Shown piece after piece: positions 35,937-44,202 of a DNA stretch of 64,000 nucleotides; the first letter of the stretch is position 1; every line of letters starts with the position of its first letter. Below the pieces are notes generated by a model that was given only the letters and a program-made list of their open reading frames with translations, was not told the DNA's origin and did no database searches. A program made the position numbers and the translations under genes. This DNA comes from Bacillota bacterium (lineage in GTDB: Bacteria; Bacillota; SHA-98; Ch115; JABLXJ01). Where the stretch lies: positions 289,881-353,880 of the forward strand of contig JABLXJ010000002.1 in assembly GCA_013178125.1 (NCBI GenBank), written 5' to 3'.

Positions 35937-36497
35937 GTGGATACCGTTAAGCTTGAAGCAGCAGTGCGGGCAATACTCGAAGCTATAGGAGAGAATCCGG
36001 ATAGGGAAGGCCTTAAGGATACCCCGAGAAGGGTTGCAAGGATGTATGAGGAGGTTTTCGGGGGCCTCGGGAAGGATCCGCGGTCTGAATTAAAGGCGCT
36101 TTTTAATGAGGATCATGAGGAGATGGTTTTGATACGAGATATACCGTTTTACTCCATGTGCGAGCATCATCTTCTACCCTTCCTCGGCAAGGCACATGTG
36201 GCCTATATCCCCAAGAAGGGCAGGATTGTGGGGCTCAGTAAGCTTGCCCGGGTTGTTGATATGCTGGCGAGGAGGCCCCAGATGCAGGAGCGCCTCACAA
36301 GCGAGATAGCGGATATGATCAATGAAGCATTGGAGCCGCATGGGGTTGTGGTCGTCATAGAAGCCGAGCACATGTGCATGTCTATGCGCGGGGTGACAAA
36401 GCCCGGTAGCATCACAGTGACGTCGGCCGTCAGGGGGCTTTTCAGAAGGGATGTAGCCGCCCGCGCCGAGGCTTTTTCACTTATCAAGGGGAAATAA
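35937..36497 (+). CDS. folE: GTP cyclohydrolase I FolE
   Basis: FolE converts GTP to 7,8-dihydroneopterin triphosphate, the first step to folate and other pterins. It has [24 protein letters not shown], the zinc and catalytic site [50 protein letters not shown], and [26 protein letters not shown] with the second Cys ligand. GTG 35937 follows GGGAGGG by about 9 bases. The 186-residue length is normal for the type IA enzyme. spoIVA lies 67 bp downstream. Confidence 0.97.
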   Translation: MDTVKLEAAVRAILEAIGENPDREGLKDTPRRVARMYEEVFGGLGKDPRSELKALFNEDHEEMVLIRDIPFYSMCEHHLLPFLGKAHVAYIPKKGRIVGLSKLARVVDMLARRPQMQERLTSEIADMINEALEPHGVVVVIEAEHMCMSMRGVTKPGSITVTSAVRGLFRRDVAARAEAFSLIKGK

Positions 36498-36564
36498 ACC
36501 AGTCACCGGTTATATTTGCCTGGCTCCCTCATATATATTATGTGAAGGCGGGATACCTGGCGGG

Positions 36565-38100
36565 ATGTCTTACATCAAGAGCTTTGGGGCCCCGAGTGAC
36601 AACGGAGGAGGGAGAAGGCAGGTGGAGAAGTTCGACATCTTCAGGGACATAGCTGAACGAACTGGGGGCGATGTATATCTGGGGGTTGTCGGCCCGGTCC
36701 GGACAGGGAAGTCGACTTTTATAAAGCGATTCATGGATCTCCTTGTCGTGCCAAACATCAAGGATCCTTACGATAGGCAACGCGCCGTGGATGAGCTTCC
36801 ACAGAGCGGAGCCGGGCGCACCATAATGACAACCGAGCCCAAATTCGTTCCGGGCGAAGCGGTTGAGCTCAACTTGGAGGGCAATATCAGGCTCAAAGTT
36901 AGAATAGTGGATTGCGTGGGATATACCGTCAACGGAGCCCTTGGGTATGAAGAAGATGTAGGGCCGCGGATGGTTGTAACGCCCTGGTTTGAGCATGAGA
37001 TACCCTTCCAGGAGGCAGCCGAGGTCGGAACGCGCAAGGTTATTTCCGATCACTCGACGATCGGGCTGGTTATAACAACGGATGGAACTATAACGGACCT
37101 TCCGCGAGAGAGCTACGTGCCTGCCGAGGAGCGGGTTATAAGTGAGCTCAAGGAGCTCGGCAAGCCGTTCCTGGTATTGTTGAATTCAACAAGACCAGAT
37201 GCGCGGGAGACCAGGGAGCTTGCCAGCAAGCTCGAGGAGAAGTATGAGACCAGGATTCTGCCGATAGATTGCCTGCAGATGAGCACAAAAGATGTCATAT
37301 TCGTCCTCCGCGAAGTGCTCTACGAGTTCCCCGTGAGGGAGATAAACGTCACCCTCCCTGTCTGGCTCAACGAGCTTCCAGACGACCACTGGCTGAGATC
37401 GAAGCTCGGTCAAACAGTGGTGGAAGCCGTTCAGAAGATTAAGAAGGTGAGAGATATTGATGGTGTGGCGTCTGATCTCAAGGCCTTGGATTTTGTTGAT
37501 GATGCGGCGCTTTCACGACTAGAGCTTGGTTCGGGGGGAGCGACTATCGACCTCTCGGCGCCGCGAGGGCTCTTCTTCGATATCCTGCAGGAGCTCAGTG
37601 GGCTTACCATTGAAGGGGATCATCATCTCGTGCGGATCATCAGGGAGCTCGCAGCTGTAAAGAAGGAATATGATAAGGTGGCGGGTGCGCTCAGGGATGT
37701 CAGGGAGAACGGCTACGGCATCGTCATGCCGCCCCTGGATGAGATAACATTTGAAGAGCCGGAGCTCATCAAGCAGGGGAGCAGGTTTGGCGTCAGATTA
37801 AAGGCAACCGCTCCATCGCTCCACATCATCAGAGCGGATATAAAGACAGAGGTCTCCACCGTGGTGGGGACGGAGAGGCAAGGGGAGGAGCTTGTAAGGC
37901 GCCTGACAGATGAATTCGAAAAAGACCCCGCAAGAATCTGGGAGACAGATTTCCTGGGGAAATCCCTGCACGAGATCGTCCAGGATGGCATCGAGAGCAA
38001 GCTCTTTAAGATGCCAGAAAATGCTCAGCAAAAGCTTCAGGAGACTTTGGAGCGTATTGTAAACGAGGGAAGCGGCGGCCTCATCTGTATAATCCTATAA
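36565..38100 (+). CDS. spoIVA: Stage IV sporulation protein A SpoIVA
   Basis: SpoIVA is the ATPase that polymerises on the forespore surface to form the coat basement layer. The opening KFDIFRDIAERTGGDVYLGVVGPVRTGKSTFIKRFMDLLVVPNI includes the Walker A. GAGRTIMTTEPKFVPGEAVEL, DCVGYTVNGALGYEEDVGPRMVVTPWFEHEIPFQEAAEVGTRKVISDHSTIG and LLNSTRPD follow. The C-terminus ends GSGGLICIIL, matching the conserved hydrophobic tail used for membrane docking. At 511 residues it is slightly longer than the Bacillus protein because of an N-terminal extension. It is the clearest proof that the organism forms endospores. Confidence 0.97.
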   Translation: MSYIKSFGAPSDNGGGRRQVEKFDIFRDIAERTGGDVYLGVVGPVRTGKSTFIKRFMDLLVVPNIKDPYDRQRAVDELPQSGAGRTIMTTEPKFVPGEAVELNLEGNIRLKVRIVDCVGYTVNGALGYEEDVGPRMVVTPWFEHEIPFQEAAEVGTRKVISDHSTIGLVITTDGTITDLPRESYVPAEERVISELKELGKPFLVLLNSTRPDARETRELASKLEEKYETRILPIDCLQMSTKDVIFVLREVLYEFPVREINVTLPVWLNELPDDHWLRSKLGQTVVEAVQKIKKVRDIDGVASDLKALDFVDDAALSRLELGSGGATIDLSAPRGLFFDILQELSGLTIEGDHHLVRIIRELAAVKKEYDKVAGALRDVRENGYGIVMPPLDEITFEEPELIKQGSRFGVRLKATAPSLHIIRADIKTEVSTVVGTERQGEELVRRLTDEFEKDPARIWETDFLGKSLHEIVQDGIESKLFKMPENAQQKLQETLERIVNEGSGGLICIIL

Positions 38101-38217
38101 AACCGGACTTAAATGGTCCTGGGGCCAATCGGCCGGCATTTCGACCGGCCAGATCTCTCCACCCATCATAAATCGCGCCATAACTGGACAAGCTACTGGC
38201 AAAGGGAGGTGAGATTG

Positions 38218-38493
38218 GTGACCAAGACCGAACTGATCGATAAGGTTGCCGGGAAGACACAAATGACCAAGAAGGATGCAAGCCGGGCCATCGATGCCGT
38301 GTTTGAGGCCATGTCTGAAGCTCTGGCAGCGGGTGATAGAGTTCAACTCGTCGGGTTTGGCACCTTTGAGGTGCGTAAACGCGCAGCTCGGACAGGGAGA
38401 GATCCACGGACGGGCGAGGAGATAAAGATTGCGGCCAGAAAGGTGCCAATCTTCAGAGCAGGTAAGAGCCTCAAAGAGGCTGTGGCCAAGTAG
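38218..38493 (+). CDS. hup: HU-family DNA-binding protein
   Basis: This histone-like protein bends and compacts [77 protein letters not shown] covers the whole HU fold with the [10 protein letters not shown] beta-arm. I chose GTG 38218 (or the adjacent TTG 38215) because AAAGGGAGGT ends 7 bases upstream and gives the normal length of 91; the frame is open back to 38113. The spoIVA-hup order is common in Bacillota. Confidence 0.96.
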   Translation: MTKTELIDKVAGKTQMTKKDASRAIDAVFEAMSEALAAGDRVQLVGFGTFEVRKRAARTGRDPRTGEEIKIAARKVPIFRAGKSLKEAVAK

Positions 38494-38535
38494 CATTCTC
38501 CTCACAATGCTGCGGTCCGGGTGCCGCGGCTTACA

Positions 38536-38599
38536 GGCTCGGGATGCTGTAGGCTTCGGATGCTGTAAGCTCCGGGTGCTGAAGGCCCCGGGTGCTCCG
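38536..38599 (+). repeat. 16-bp tandem repeat after hup (4 units)
   Basis: Four 16-bp units run head to tail: GGCTCGGGATGCTGTA, GGCTTCGGATGCTGTA, AGCTCCGGGTGCTGAA and GGCCCCGGGTGCTCCG. A further weak unit precedes them. The array lies between the hup stop codon and its terminator. Confidence 0.9.
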
Positions 38600-38602
38600 G
38601 CT

Positions 38603-38640
38603 CACAAGCGTAGCATAGACGCTACGCTTGTGTTTTTGTT
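38603..38640 (+). terminator. Strong intrinsic terminator after hup
   Basis: A perfect 12-bp stem, CACAAGCGTAGC with GCTACGCTTGTG, encloses a 6-base loop and is followed by TTTTTGTTT. Confidence 0.95.
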
Positions 38641-38801
38641 TACCGATTTTTGGCTGCCGACCGAAGAAGGAATCCCCGCACATCTGGGGAATATGTTATG
38701 TTAAAGGCTCTATTTCGATATCCATATTCAATTTCAATCATTATCGTTCAATACCCATACAATGCCATAATAATGGGTTGTGGGGATTATAATCATGAAT
38801 T

Positions 38802-39140
38802 ATGGGGGTCGAGAGCGTAATGCGGAGAGTCTCCTATCGCCGCCGGAAGAGTGCGGGTCTTGCTGTCTTCCTTTCCCTGATCGCCGCAGGGCTTGGCCAG
38901 ATTTATCTTGGGGCTACAATAAGAGGGGTAATCTTCCTGCTCCTCGAGGGGGCACTCGCGATACTGGGCGGGTTGATTCAGGCCCTGATCTTCCTTGTAA
39001 CCAGGCGACCGGACTTGATTCATATAGATACCAGGCTGGCCGCGATCATGGCCGTTCTCGTGTTATACAACTTGATTGATGCCTTCATGCTTGCCCGCAG
39101 GACCAACCGGCCTCGTTACCTCATGCAGCGCCGCAGGTAG
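38802..39140 (+). CDS. Small membrane protein, TM2-like
   Basis: This 112-residue protein has a basic N-terminus (RRVSYRRRKS) followed by two or three hydrophobic helices: LAVFLSLIAAGLGQIYLGATIRGVIFLLLEGALAILGGLI, then LAAIMAVLVLYNLIDAFMLARR. The AGLGQIYLG turn resembles TM2-domain proteins. Function is unknown. ATG 38820 is an alternative start that removes six residues. It stands alone between the hup terminator and tRNA-Pro. Confidence 0.65.
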   Translation: MGVESVMRRVSYRRRKSAGLAVFLSLIAAGLGQIYLGATIRGVIFLLLEGALAILGGLIQALIFLVTRRPDLIHIDTRLAAIMAVLVLYNLIDAFMLARRTNRPRYLMQRRR

Positions 39141-39233
39141 ATAGCGACATTCTTCCCGGAATAATTCCGGGACTTTCGTCGCCGGTTCCGGTTTCTTGCA
39201 AAGCTAAAAGCTATAGGAAAATAAAATAAAAAA

Positions 39234-39311
39234 TGGTCGGACCGGCCAGACTCGAACTGGCGACCTCTTGCACCCCAAGCAAGCGCGCTAACCAAACTGC
39301 GCCACGGCCCG
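39234..39311 (-). tRNA. tRNA-Pro (anticodon GGG)
   Basis: On the minus strand, a 78-base cloverleaf with CCA encoded pairs acceptor CGGGCCG with CGGTCCG. The anticodon stem CTTGC/GCAAG encloses TTGGGGT, giving anticodon GGG, and the T-arm has GTTCGAGTC. A weak CCCGGAAT/ATTCCGGG hairpin (39153-39169) lies just beyond, between it and the small membrane-protein gene. Confidence 0.95.
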
Positions 39312-39419
39312 ACACTTTATTCAAGCCTTCGATTGTATTATAGCAAAGTCTACGTGCTCGTGCAAGCCATTAAATCAGCCATCAAACGAAAGAATCGAAA
39401 AACCCGTCAAAGACACATC

Positions 39420-41087
39420 CTACCGCCCTCGCACCCCGCCTCGCAGATCAGGGGCGGTGAGGATGCCGCGCTGGATTGCCGCTGCGATTACATCCGGGCT
39501 CGTAAATGGGTCGTCGTCAACGAGCTTTTTCGCTGTGAGGCCCTGAATCTCACCCTGAGCCTCACTTCGAATCTCACCGGCAAGGGCTCCTATTCTATCC
39601 AGCAGGCTCCTTGCCCCGTCCAGCAGCTCTTTCTTTCGCCGGGTGATGGCCGGGTCCTCCTCCACATCTGGAACCCCATCTATCCAGCGATGAATAACCC
39701 CCAGGGCGATCTTACAACTCTCGATAAGCTGGTCAGGCCGCGCGACATCCATCCCTTCCGAATACCCTACCACATGGACGATGTCGGGCTTCAGGAACAT
39801 GCCGAGGGCGATGGAGCTAGCAAGCTGGCCCTTTGCCACGTCCGGATCCTTGGAAAACGATGCGAGCCCGCCCCTGACCTGCCGGTATGACTTGAAATTC
39901 TCGTCATGCAGCGACTCGATCAAATGGATCTTCGCGAGCATCTTTGCAATATCCATGGCGGGAGGCGTGGCAGGCGGGGTGTTGAGCATGTACTGGGATA
40001 CATAATGCTTGACACCCATTTTTTTCGCATTGTAGGCCGCAAGATATGCCATGGCGACAGCTACGACATCATCCGCGCCTCGTAGGCTCCAGTGGTGCGC
40101 CTCATTTACCTCGACAGGTATGCCCCGCTCGGCGTGCCACCTCATGGTTGCTTGGTTTTCGGCTATTGCCTCGCGAAGCGGCCTCTTGCTCCTGCCATCA
40201 AGGACGTTATACCAGCAGAGGGGAACAGCGCACCAGGCATTTCTGATGGTTTCCTGGAGCATCTCAGCCATGGGGATCAGGTTTGTCGTGCCGCTATAGC
40301 ACCTGACTAGGGGTCTGTTCCCGCGCCTCGTCGCCTCGTAGATCCGGCGCAGGTCTTCCTTCGTGCGGACCGGGACACCCCCCGCTCCATCCTGGCGGGG
40401 ATCCATTTTATCCGGCGTGAAGAAATATTCCTGGGCGTTTTGGTCCGGCCCGATGGACAGGACGTCGAGCACGCCCGCTTCGGCTATTTCGGCCGCACCC
40501 TTGACTGTCGCGTCCACCGTGGGCAGGCCGAAGTGGTGCCTTATAAGGGGGAGCGGCTTCTTTGCGCGGATTCTCGCGATAAGGGTATCAGGTAGAGCCT
40601 CCGGCCGGCCAGCGCGCTTCCTGCCGAGTAATTCGTCCAGGACATCTTCACGGGACTCCCCACCGGAGAAGACTGCGTCAAAGATGCCGAGCCTGTCCGC
40701 CACGTCACACGTCGCCGGCGTCCCGCCGAAGAACAGCTTTATGCTGGTATTCATGCCCGTAAGACCCGTAAGGCCAGCGCCCTCCATCTGGCGCTTCAGC
40801 TCGCTCAGGAGGTTCTGAGCCGCCGAGGGGGCCAATCTATAACTTACAGCTATTGCCGTTGCATTGAGTTCCTTCGCCTTCGCGACGAGGTCCTCTACTG
40901 GTGTCGCCGGGCCAAGGAAGACAGGTTCATAACCGGCTGATTGCGCCAGATCTAGGAAGCCGAGAATCCCGGCTATGTGAACGCAATCACCTATGGCCGC
41001 TGCGACCAGGATATTGCTTCTATCGCCGTGGTGGTCATAGTTTCCTGTGCTTCTACTCTTCTCGCTCGCGCTCGTAGGTATGCTCAT
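39420..41087 (-). CDS. B12-binding domain protein with mutase-like TIM-barrel region
   Basis: Residues 25-150 form a Rossmann-like cobalamin-binding domain: ILVAAAIGDCVHIAGILGFLDLAQSAGYEPVFLGPATPVEDLV, then AIAVSYRLAP and LFFGGTPATCDVADRLGIFDAVFSGG. The axial-ligand motif is spaced D-x-x-H-x-x-G (DCVHIAG) rather than the usual D-x-H-x-x-G. The remaining about 400 residues (LDVLSIGPDQNAQEYFF, RCYSGTTNLIPMAEMLQETIRNAWCAVPLCWYNVLDGRS, EVNEAHHWSLRGADDVV) look like the catalytic barrel of a glutamate-mutase-like enzyme, but I cannot name the reaction. I chose the ATG at 41087 because it overlaps the upstream stop as ATGA behind GGGAG. The longer frame from 41204 would lie inside the upstream gene. 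Confidence 0.75.
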   Translation of the reverse strand: MSIPTSASEKSRSTGNYDHHGDRSNILVAAAIGDCVHIAGILGFLDLAQSAGYEPVFLGPATPVEDLVAKAKELNATAIAVSYRLAPSAAQNLLSELKRQMEGAGLTGLTGMNTSIKLFFGGTPATCDVADRLGIFDAVFSGGESREDVLDELLGRKRAGRPEALPDTLIARIRAKKPLPLIRHHFGLPTVDATVKGAAEIAEAGVLDVLSIGPDQNAQEYFFTPDKMDPRQDGAGGVPVRTKEDLRRIYEATRRGNRPLVRCYSGTTNLIPMAEMLQETIRNAWCAVPLCWYNVLDGRSKRPLREAIAENQATMRWHAERGIPVEVNEAHHWSLRGADDVVAVAMAYLAAYNAKKMGVKHYVSQYMLNTPPATPPAMDIAKMLAKIHLIESLHDENFKSYRQVRGGLASFSKDPDVAKGQLASSIALGMFLKPDIVHVVGYSEGMDVARPDQLIESCKIALGVIHRWIDGVPDVEEDPAITRRKKELLDGARSLLDRIGALAGEIRSEAQGEIQGLTAKKLVDDDPFTSPDVIAAAIQRGILTAPDLRGGVRGR

Positions 41088-42190
41088 ATGCCATTTCTCC
41101 CTTCCATGACCGTATGCTGAATCTCCTTGACTGTCAAACCTTCGAGGCCGAGGTTCTTCGCAGTCCGGCCCACTATCCAGTAGTCGATGCCATGAATGAG
41201 GCATCCCAGGTGGATCAGGGAATCCAGGGTTGGTGTCGGCACACCCAGCATCTTCCCCAGGGAAGCTATCGGCACGAGGCTGGCGGGTATATCCTCGAAA
41301 AGATATCTATTGCGCATGGTTGCCGGCGCCTTTATGCCCCCGTACCCCTCGTTGTTGTGCATTGCCTCGTAGAGGTTATCGCCGGTTGCTGCGTAAGCGA
41401 TCTCGAGCCATTCGAGCGAAGTCACCGCATCGACGCCCAGGGCGCGTGCAACTGCCACGCGCTCGGCATCAACACTCTCGAGGACCCTGGCGACCGATGG
41501 GGTTACGCCTTCGAGATAGAATTCGAACTCGCCCATCCGGGCCTCTATCCACCCTACATTCATGAGGGTTATTGCCGGGTGAAACACCGCTCCCATGTTA
41601 TCCAGGCTAGTTTTAAGCACATTTATCGCCGGCACGAACTGGGGGAATGCTTCGCGCACGGCCTTCATCAGCAGAGGCGTGCGGGATGCTGGCAGCGCGG
41701 CAACAGGAACGGAGTTCTTTATCCGGAATATCCTCGATTGTGCAGGCCCCATACTTCGGCTAGCGTAAATGAAGGTCTGAGCCTCACCAAGCGTGATATC
41801 CGCATCCAAACCATACTCCGAGAGGACGCGCGAGAATTCGAGAGCTCCACCCGTCCTGCCGGGATTCAGCAGGATGACCTGGCCGTCCCGGAGATGGGGG
41901 GCGCACAGCTCTGCCATGTGCGCGTGTGCGCAGGCGGGCACCACAACCATGATGACATCAGCGTCCGCGAGAGCTTCCTCTATAGTGGATGTCACTATAG
42001 CTGGTGAGCCGAAGCCATCGATGATCCCATCCAGCTCTATGCCGCCGCGCACGATGATCGGCTCGATACGATGGTATGTGCGGTTGAAAAGCGCCACCCT
42101 GAAGCCCCTCATGGCAAGATGGGCGGCCATGGCCTGCCCACCATGGCCAGCACCTAAAACTGCAAAACTCGGATATTTGTCTCTGATCAT
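41084..42190 (-). CDS. NAD(P)-dependent octopine/nopaline dehydrogenase family protein
   Basis: The N-terminal dinucleotide fold has FAVLGAGHGGQAMAAHLAMRGFRVALFNRT. VIMVVVPACAHAHMAELCAPHLRDGQVILLNPGRTGGALEF follows, and the C-terminal opine-dehydrogenase helical domain carries NMGAVFHPAITLMNVGWIEA with the family's conserved His. Members reductively join an amino acid and an oxo acid, or oxidise related compounds. The 368-residue length is normal. The start is supported by AGGAGGT (42201-42207 on the minus strand). It is the first gene after a c-di-AMP riboswitch and terminator and is coupled to the B12-binding protein gene. Confidence 0.88.
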   Translation of the reverse strand: MIRDKYPSFAVLGAGHGGQAMAAHLAMRGFRVALFNRTYHRIEPIIVRGGIELDGIIDGFGSPAIVTSTIEEALADADVIMVVVPACAHAHMAELCAPHLRDGQVILLNPGRTGGALEFSRVLSEYGLDADITLGEAQTFIYASRSMGPAQSRIFRIKNSVPVAALPASRTPLLMKAVREAFPQFVPAINVLKTSLDNMGAVFHPAITLMNVGWIEARMGEFEFYLEGVTPSVARVLESVDAERVAVARALGVDAVTSLEWLEIAYAATGDNLYEAMHNNEGYGGIKAPATMRNRYLFEDIPASLVPIASLGKMLGVPTPTLDSLIHLGCLIHGIDYWIVGRTAKNLGLEGLTVKEIQHTVMEGRNGI

Positions 42191-42220
42191 GAAGAATTAC
42201 ACCTCCTGAGCGTTCCTGAT

Positions 42221-42263
42221 AAAACAAAGCGTGCCCGCGGAGAATCGGTTCCCGGGCACGCTA
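42221..42263 (-). terminator. Riboswitch-linked intrinsic terminator before the opine dehydrogenase gene
   Basis: On the minus strand GCGTGCCCG pairs with CGGGCACGC and is followed by TTTGTTTT. It ends about 14 bases before the gene's ribosome-binding site, where an expression platform should be. Confidence 0.92.
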
Positions 42264-42410
42264 TAATTGTCTAGCTATCCATTTAGTTCATTTAGCCAAG
42301 CCAATATGCAGCTGCAAATCAGCAGATGCAAATCAAATATAGCTATGCCTGATAGCTTAGCTAATAGTAAGTAGCTAACAATCTAGCAGCAAGGCCGGTA
42401 CCATCCTCCT

Positions 42411-42675
42411 CTTTCGACGCTTACGAGGTTAGCTGACGGGTTCGGGTTGAAAGAGTAACCCTACCTGCTTCCTCAGGCCGGCTGCCAGCCTGACAATTCC
42501 ATTATGTCCCGGTTCTTGCCAGTATTAACCATGAGTTTCTACTGCCTCGTCATGTTTTCTACTGGCCCTGGCGGCCTCTGATATGCCGGTCCTGACGCCC
42601 AGAAGCAGGATTCACCCCTCTAATGGCGTTGACTGTCGGTTTCCCCGTTCACCCGAAGGGGATTCAGCGTCCTAG
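42411..42675 (-). ncRNA. Cyclic di-AMP riboswitch (ydaO-yuaA type)
   Basis: Reading the minus strand, the leader begins with a P1 strand GGACGCTGAATCC and continues with GGGTGAACGGGGAAACCGAC and GAGGGGTGAATCC. It ends with the conserved AACCCGTCAGCTAACCTCGTAAGCGTC, whose AGCGTC closes P1. These match the ydaO consensus as I know it. A variable insertion of about 120 bases sits in the middle. In known cases c-di-AMP binding favours termination, so high c-di-AMP should shut the downstream operon. Confidence 0.92.
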
Positions 42676-42725
42676 GGTGGCTTGCCTGTATCATGCGTTC
42701 GCGCTATTTACTTTTTCCAGTTAAA

Positions 42726-42754
42726 AGTCTACCAGAAGACCTTGTGGATGTCAA
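42726..42754 (-). promoter_or_regulatory. Sigma-A type promoter of the c-di-AMP riboswitch operon
   Basis: On the minus strand TTGACA (42754-42749) and TAGACT (42731-42726) are 17 bp apart. Transcription would start near 42719, about 45 bases before the aptamer. Confidence 0.8.
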
Positions 42755-43144
42755 GGAGATCAGCGGTATAAGTCGGAATAACAGGTAATAAATGGCATGA
42801 AATGGCTATATCAATAGCTGTATAAAGGCTCTGTAAACAGGTCCTGAGCTTTCACCTCTTTCACCTGTTAAGGGAGCAAAGGTGGAGGACGGGACAACAA
42901 TGGCCGATGGCATCAGCTATTCTGAGGTGGAGGGTTAACATCCACAGGGATGGAGGTTAGAGCCCTCTTTAAGAAAATGGTTATGACCATAATTGGTTAT
43001 GACCATAATCCCCTCTTCGATAGTCTGTTACCACCGGCATTTATAGTTTCCCCAGGATGAAGCGGATTATGTGATGAATTTCGGATAAAAGAAATGGTAA
43101 AAGTGGAAAGGGAATCTCAGCTCAACTTCTTGAAGATCACTACG
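42755..43144. other. Gene-free region with a 16-bp tandem duplication
   Basis: No convincing ORF or RNA gene is seen. Two adjacent 16-bp units GGTTATGACCATAATT and GGTTATGACCATAATC occupy 42979-43010. The rest looks like decayed sequence leading into the pseudogenes at 43.1-43.9 kb. Confidence 0.5.
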
Positions 43145-43397
43145 CTAAGGTTCCACAAGGACCTCGATGTCAGAACGTTCCCCCATGGCATCCAGCCCCA
43201 ATTCCATAAGTCCTGTCACATAGCCGCTTTCCTGGCAATAGAATTCCTTTGCGTATAGTTTCAGTAATGACCACAGCTGCGCCAAGATAGGCAAGAATCC
43301 GCGCTGTCTCCTTGCCGATGCCCTGGCCGGACACGGGAACAACGGCGACCCTGCCATCAAGTATAGTCCGGTTGATGCCCGATCGTTCAATCATCAT
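43145..43397 (-). pseudogene. Fragment of a short-chain dehydrogenase/reductase
   Basis: One frame reads INRTILDGRVAVVPVSGQGIGKETARILAYLGAAVVI, the nucleotide-binding start of an SDR, but with TG replaced by PV in the TGxxxGIG motif. The similarity then stops and the open reading shifts to another frame that ends about 60 residues later. An SDR needs about 250 residues, so this is a remnant. Confidence 0.55.
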
Positions 43398-43459
43398 CGT
43401 TTATCACACCCTGTTTCGCTCACCTGCCGCTTCCAAAAGGCCTCTATCTTCGGAACTTT

Positions 43460-43881
43460 TTGGAAGACGTTGGCTTAAAATGGCATATCCCGGAGTCAAG
43501 TGTGCTTCACATGGGCGCGGCCTGCACCGGCCTTATAAAGACCCCAGCGGCCATTGCGATGGGCAAGGCCGCTGTTGGTCCCTATGTCAAGGATGAGGTT
43601 ACCGGTAAAGTGGCGTCGTATCTATCCGCACGAGGTTGGACGAGCGTACGCACCTACCTGAGGATGGAGATCGAACTAGCGGAGAAAGGACGCGGCTCCC
43701 TCGTCCGCCGGATGTCGTCGTGTGCCGGGCTGAGGATGTGGCGGGACTCCGGCTGGCGCATGAGTTGATTGAGGAGACGCTGGCCGATCACTGGGACCAT
43801 CGCCGTCTCAGCTTCGATGACTTTTACGCAGCGCAAGCGGCGCGCGTTTACGAACGAGTCGGGATGCACATGTCGAACTGA
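43460..43881 (+). pseudogene. Fragmented GNAT acetyltransferase remnant
   Basis: Two overlapping frames carry pieces of one protein. RGWTSVRTYLRMEIELAEKG in one frame and AGLRLAHELIEETLADHWDHRRLSFDDFYAAQAARVYERVGMHMS in the other resemble a two-domain GNAT acetyltransferase (compare ADHWGHRP and ALxLYERVGF). The frame switch near 43690-43720 and the missing core indicate decay. The upstream LHMGAACTGLIKTPAAIAMGKAAVG segment is not recognised. Confidence 0.5.
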
Positions 43882-43976
43882 AGTCGGAGCAGCGGCGCCT
43901 AGCCGTGAGTGGCTTAGAGCCGTGTATGTAACCTAAAACCATGATCTGTATCCCGTGACTTTCTTTTTGAAAACGC

Positions 43977-44034
43977 TTGGTGCGAGAGACGGGATTTGAA
44001 CCCGTACGGGGGTTGCCCACCAGATCCTAAGTCT
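43977..44034 (-). repeat. Left attachment site: partial tRNA-Leu copy
   Basis: A 58-bp copy of the 3' part of tRNA-Leu matches 52602-52659 at all but two positions. The two differences (A for G near 43989 and T for C near 44005) are paired in the T-stem, so pairing is preserved. The 5' half of the tRNA is absent. It marks the far end of the integrated element. Confidence 0.92.
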
Positions 44035-44202
44035 TAAAAAGCCTCTTTTTTTGAGTTTTCCTGAGTTTTCCTAAGTGGCTTAGAGGCTTGCTATATCTAG
44101 CTTTTTGGCGTATAGTAATTGGTAAGAGTAGGAATGAAATCGGGTGAGTTTGGGGGAGTTGGCACACAAGTGGCACACAGCAAAAAATGGAAGTGAGCAG
44201 AC

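Noticed and set aside
38536..38599. Possible CRISPR-like array
   Set aside because: Units of 16 bp abut directly with no spacers and decay progressively; this is a tandem repeat. No cas genes are present.
39333..39890. Plus-strand ORF of 185 codons
   Set aside because: It runs antisense through the conserved B12-binding protein gene and has no recognisable domain or ribosome site.
41114..42007. Plus-strand ORF of 297 codons
   Set aside because: It is antisense to the well-supported opine dehydrogenase gene; its length reflects GC-rich codon structure of that gene.
43460..43768. Intact 102-residue gene
   Set aside because: Its recognisable acetyltransferase-like parts are split between two frames, so it is a remnant rather than an intact gene.
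43977..44034. Second tRNA-Leu gene
   Set aside because: Only the 3' part from the anticodon stem onward is present; the D-arm and 5' acceptor strand are missing, so it is the displaced att copy.
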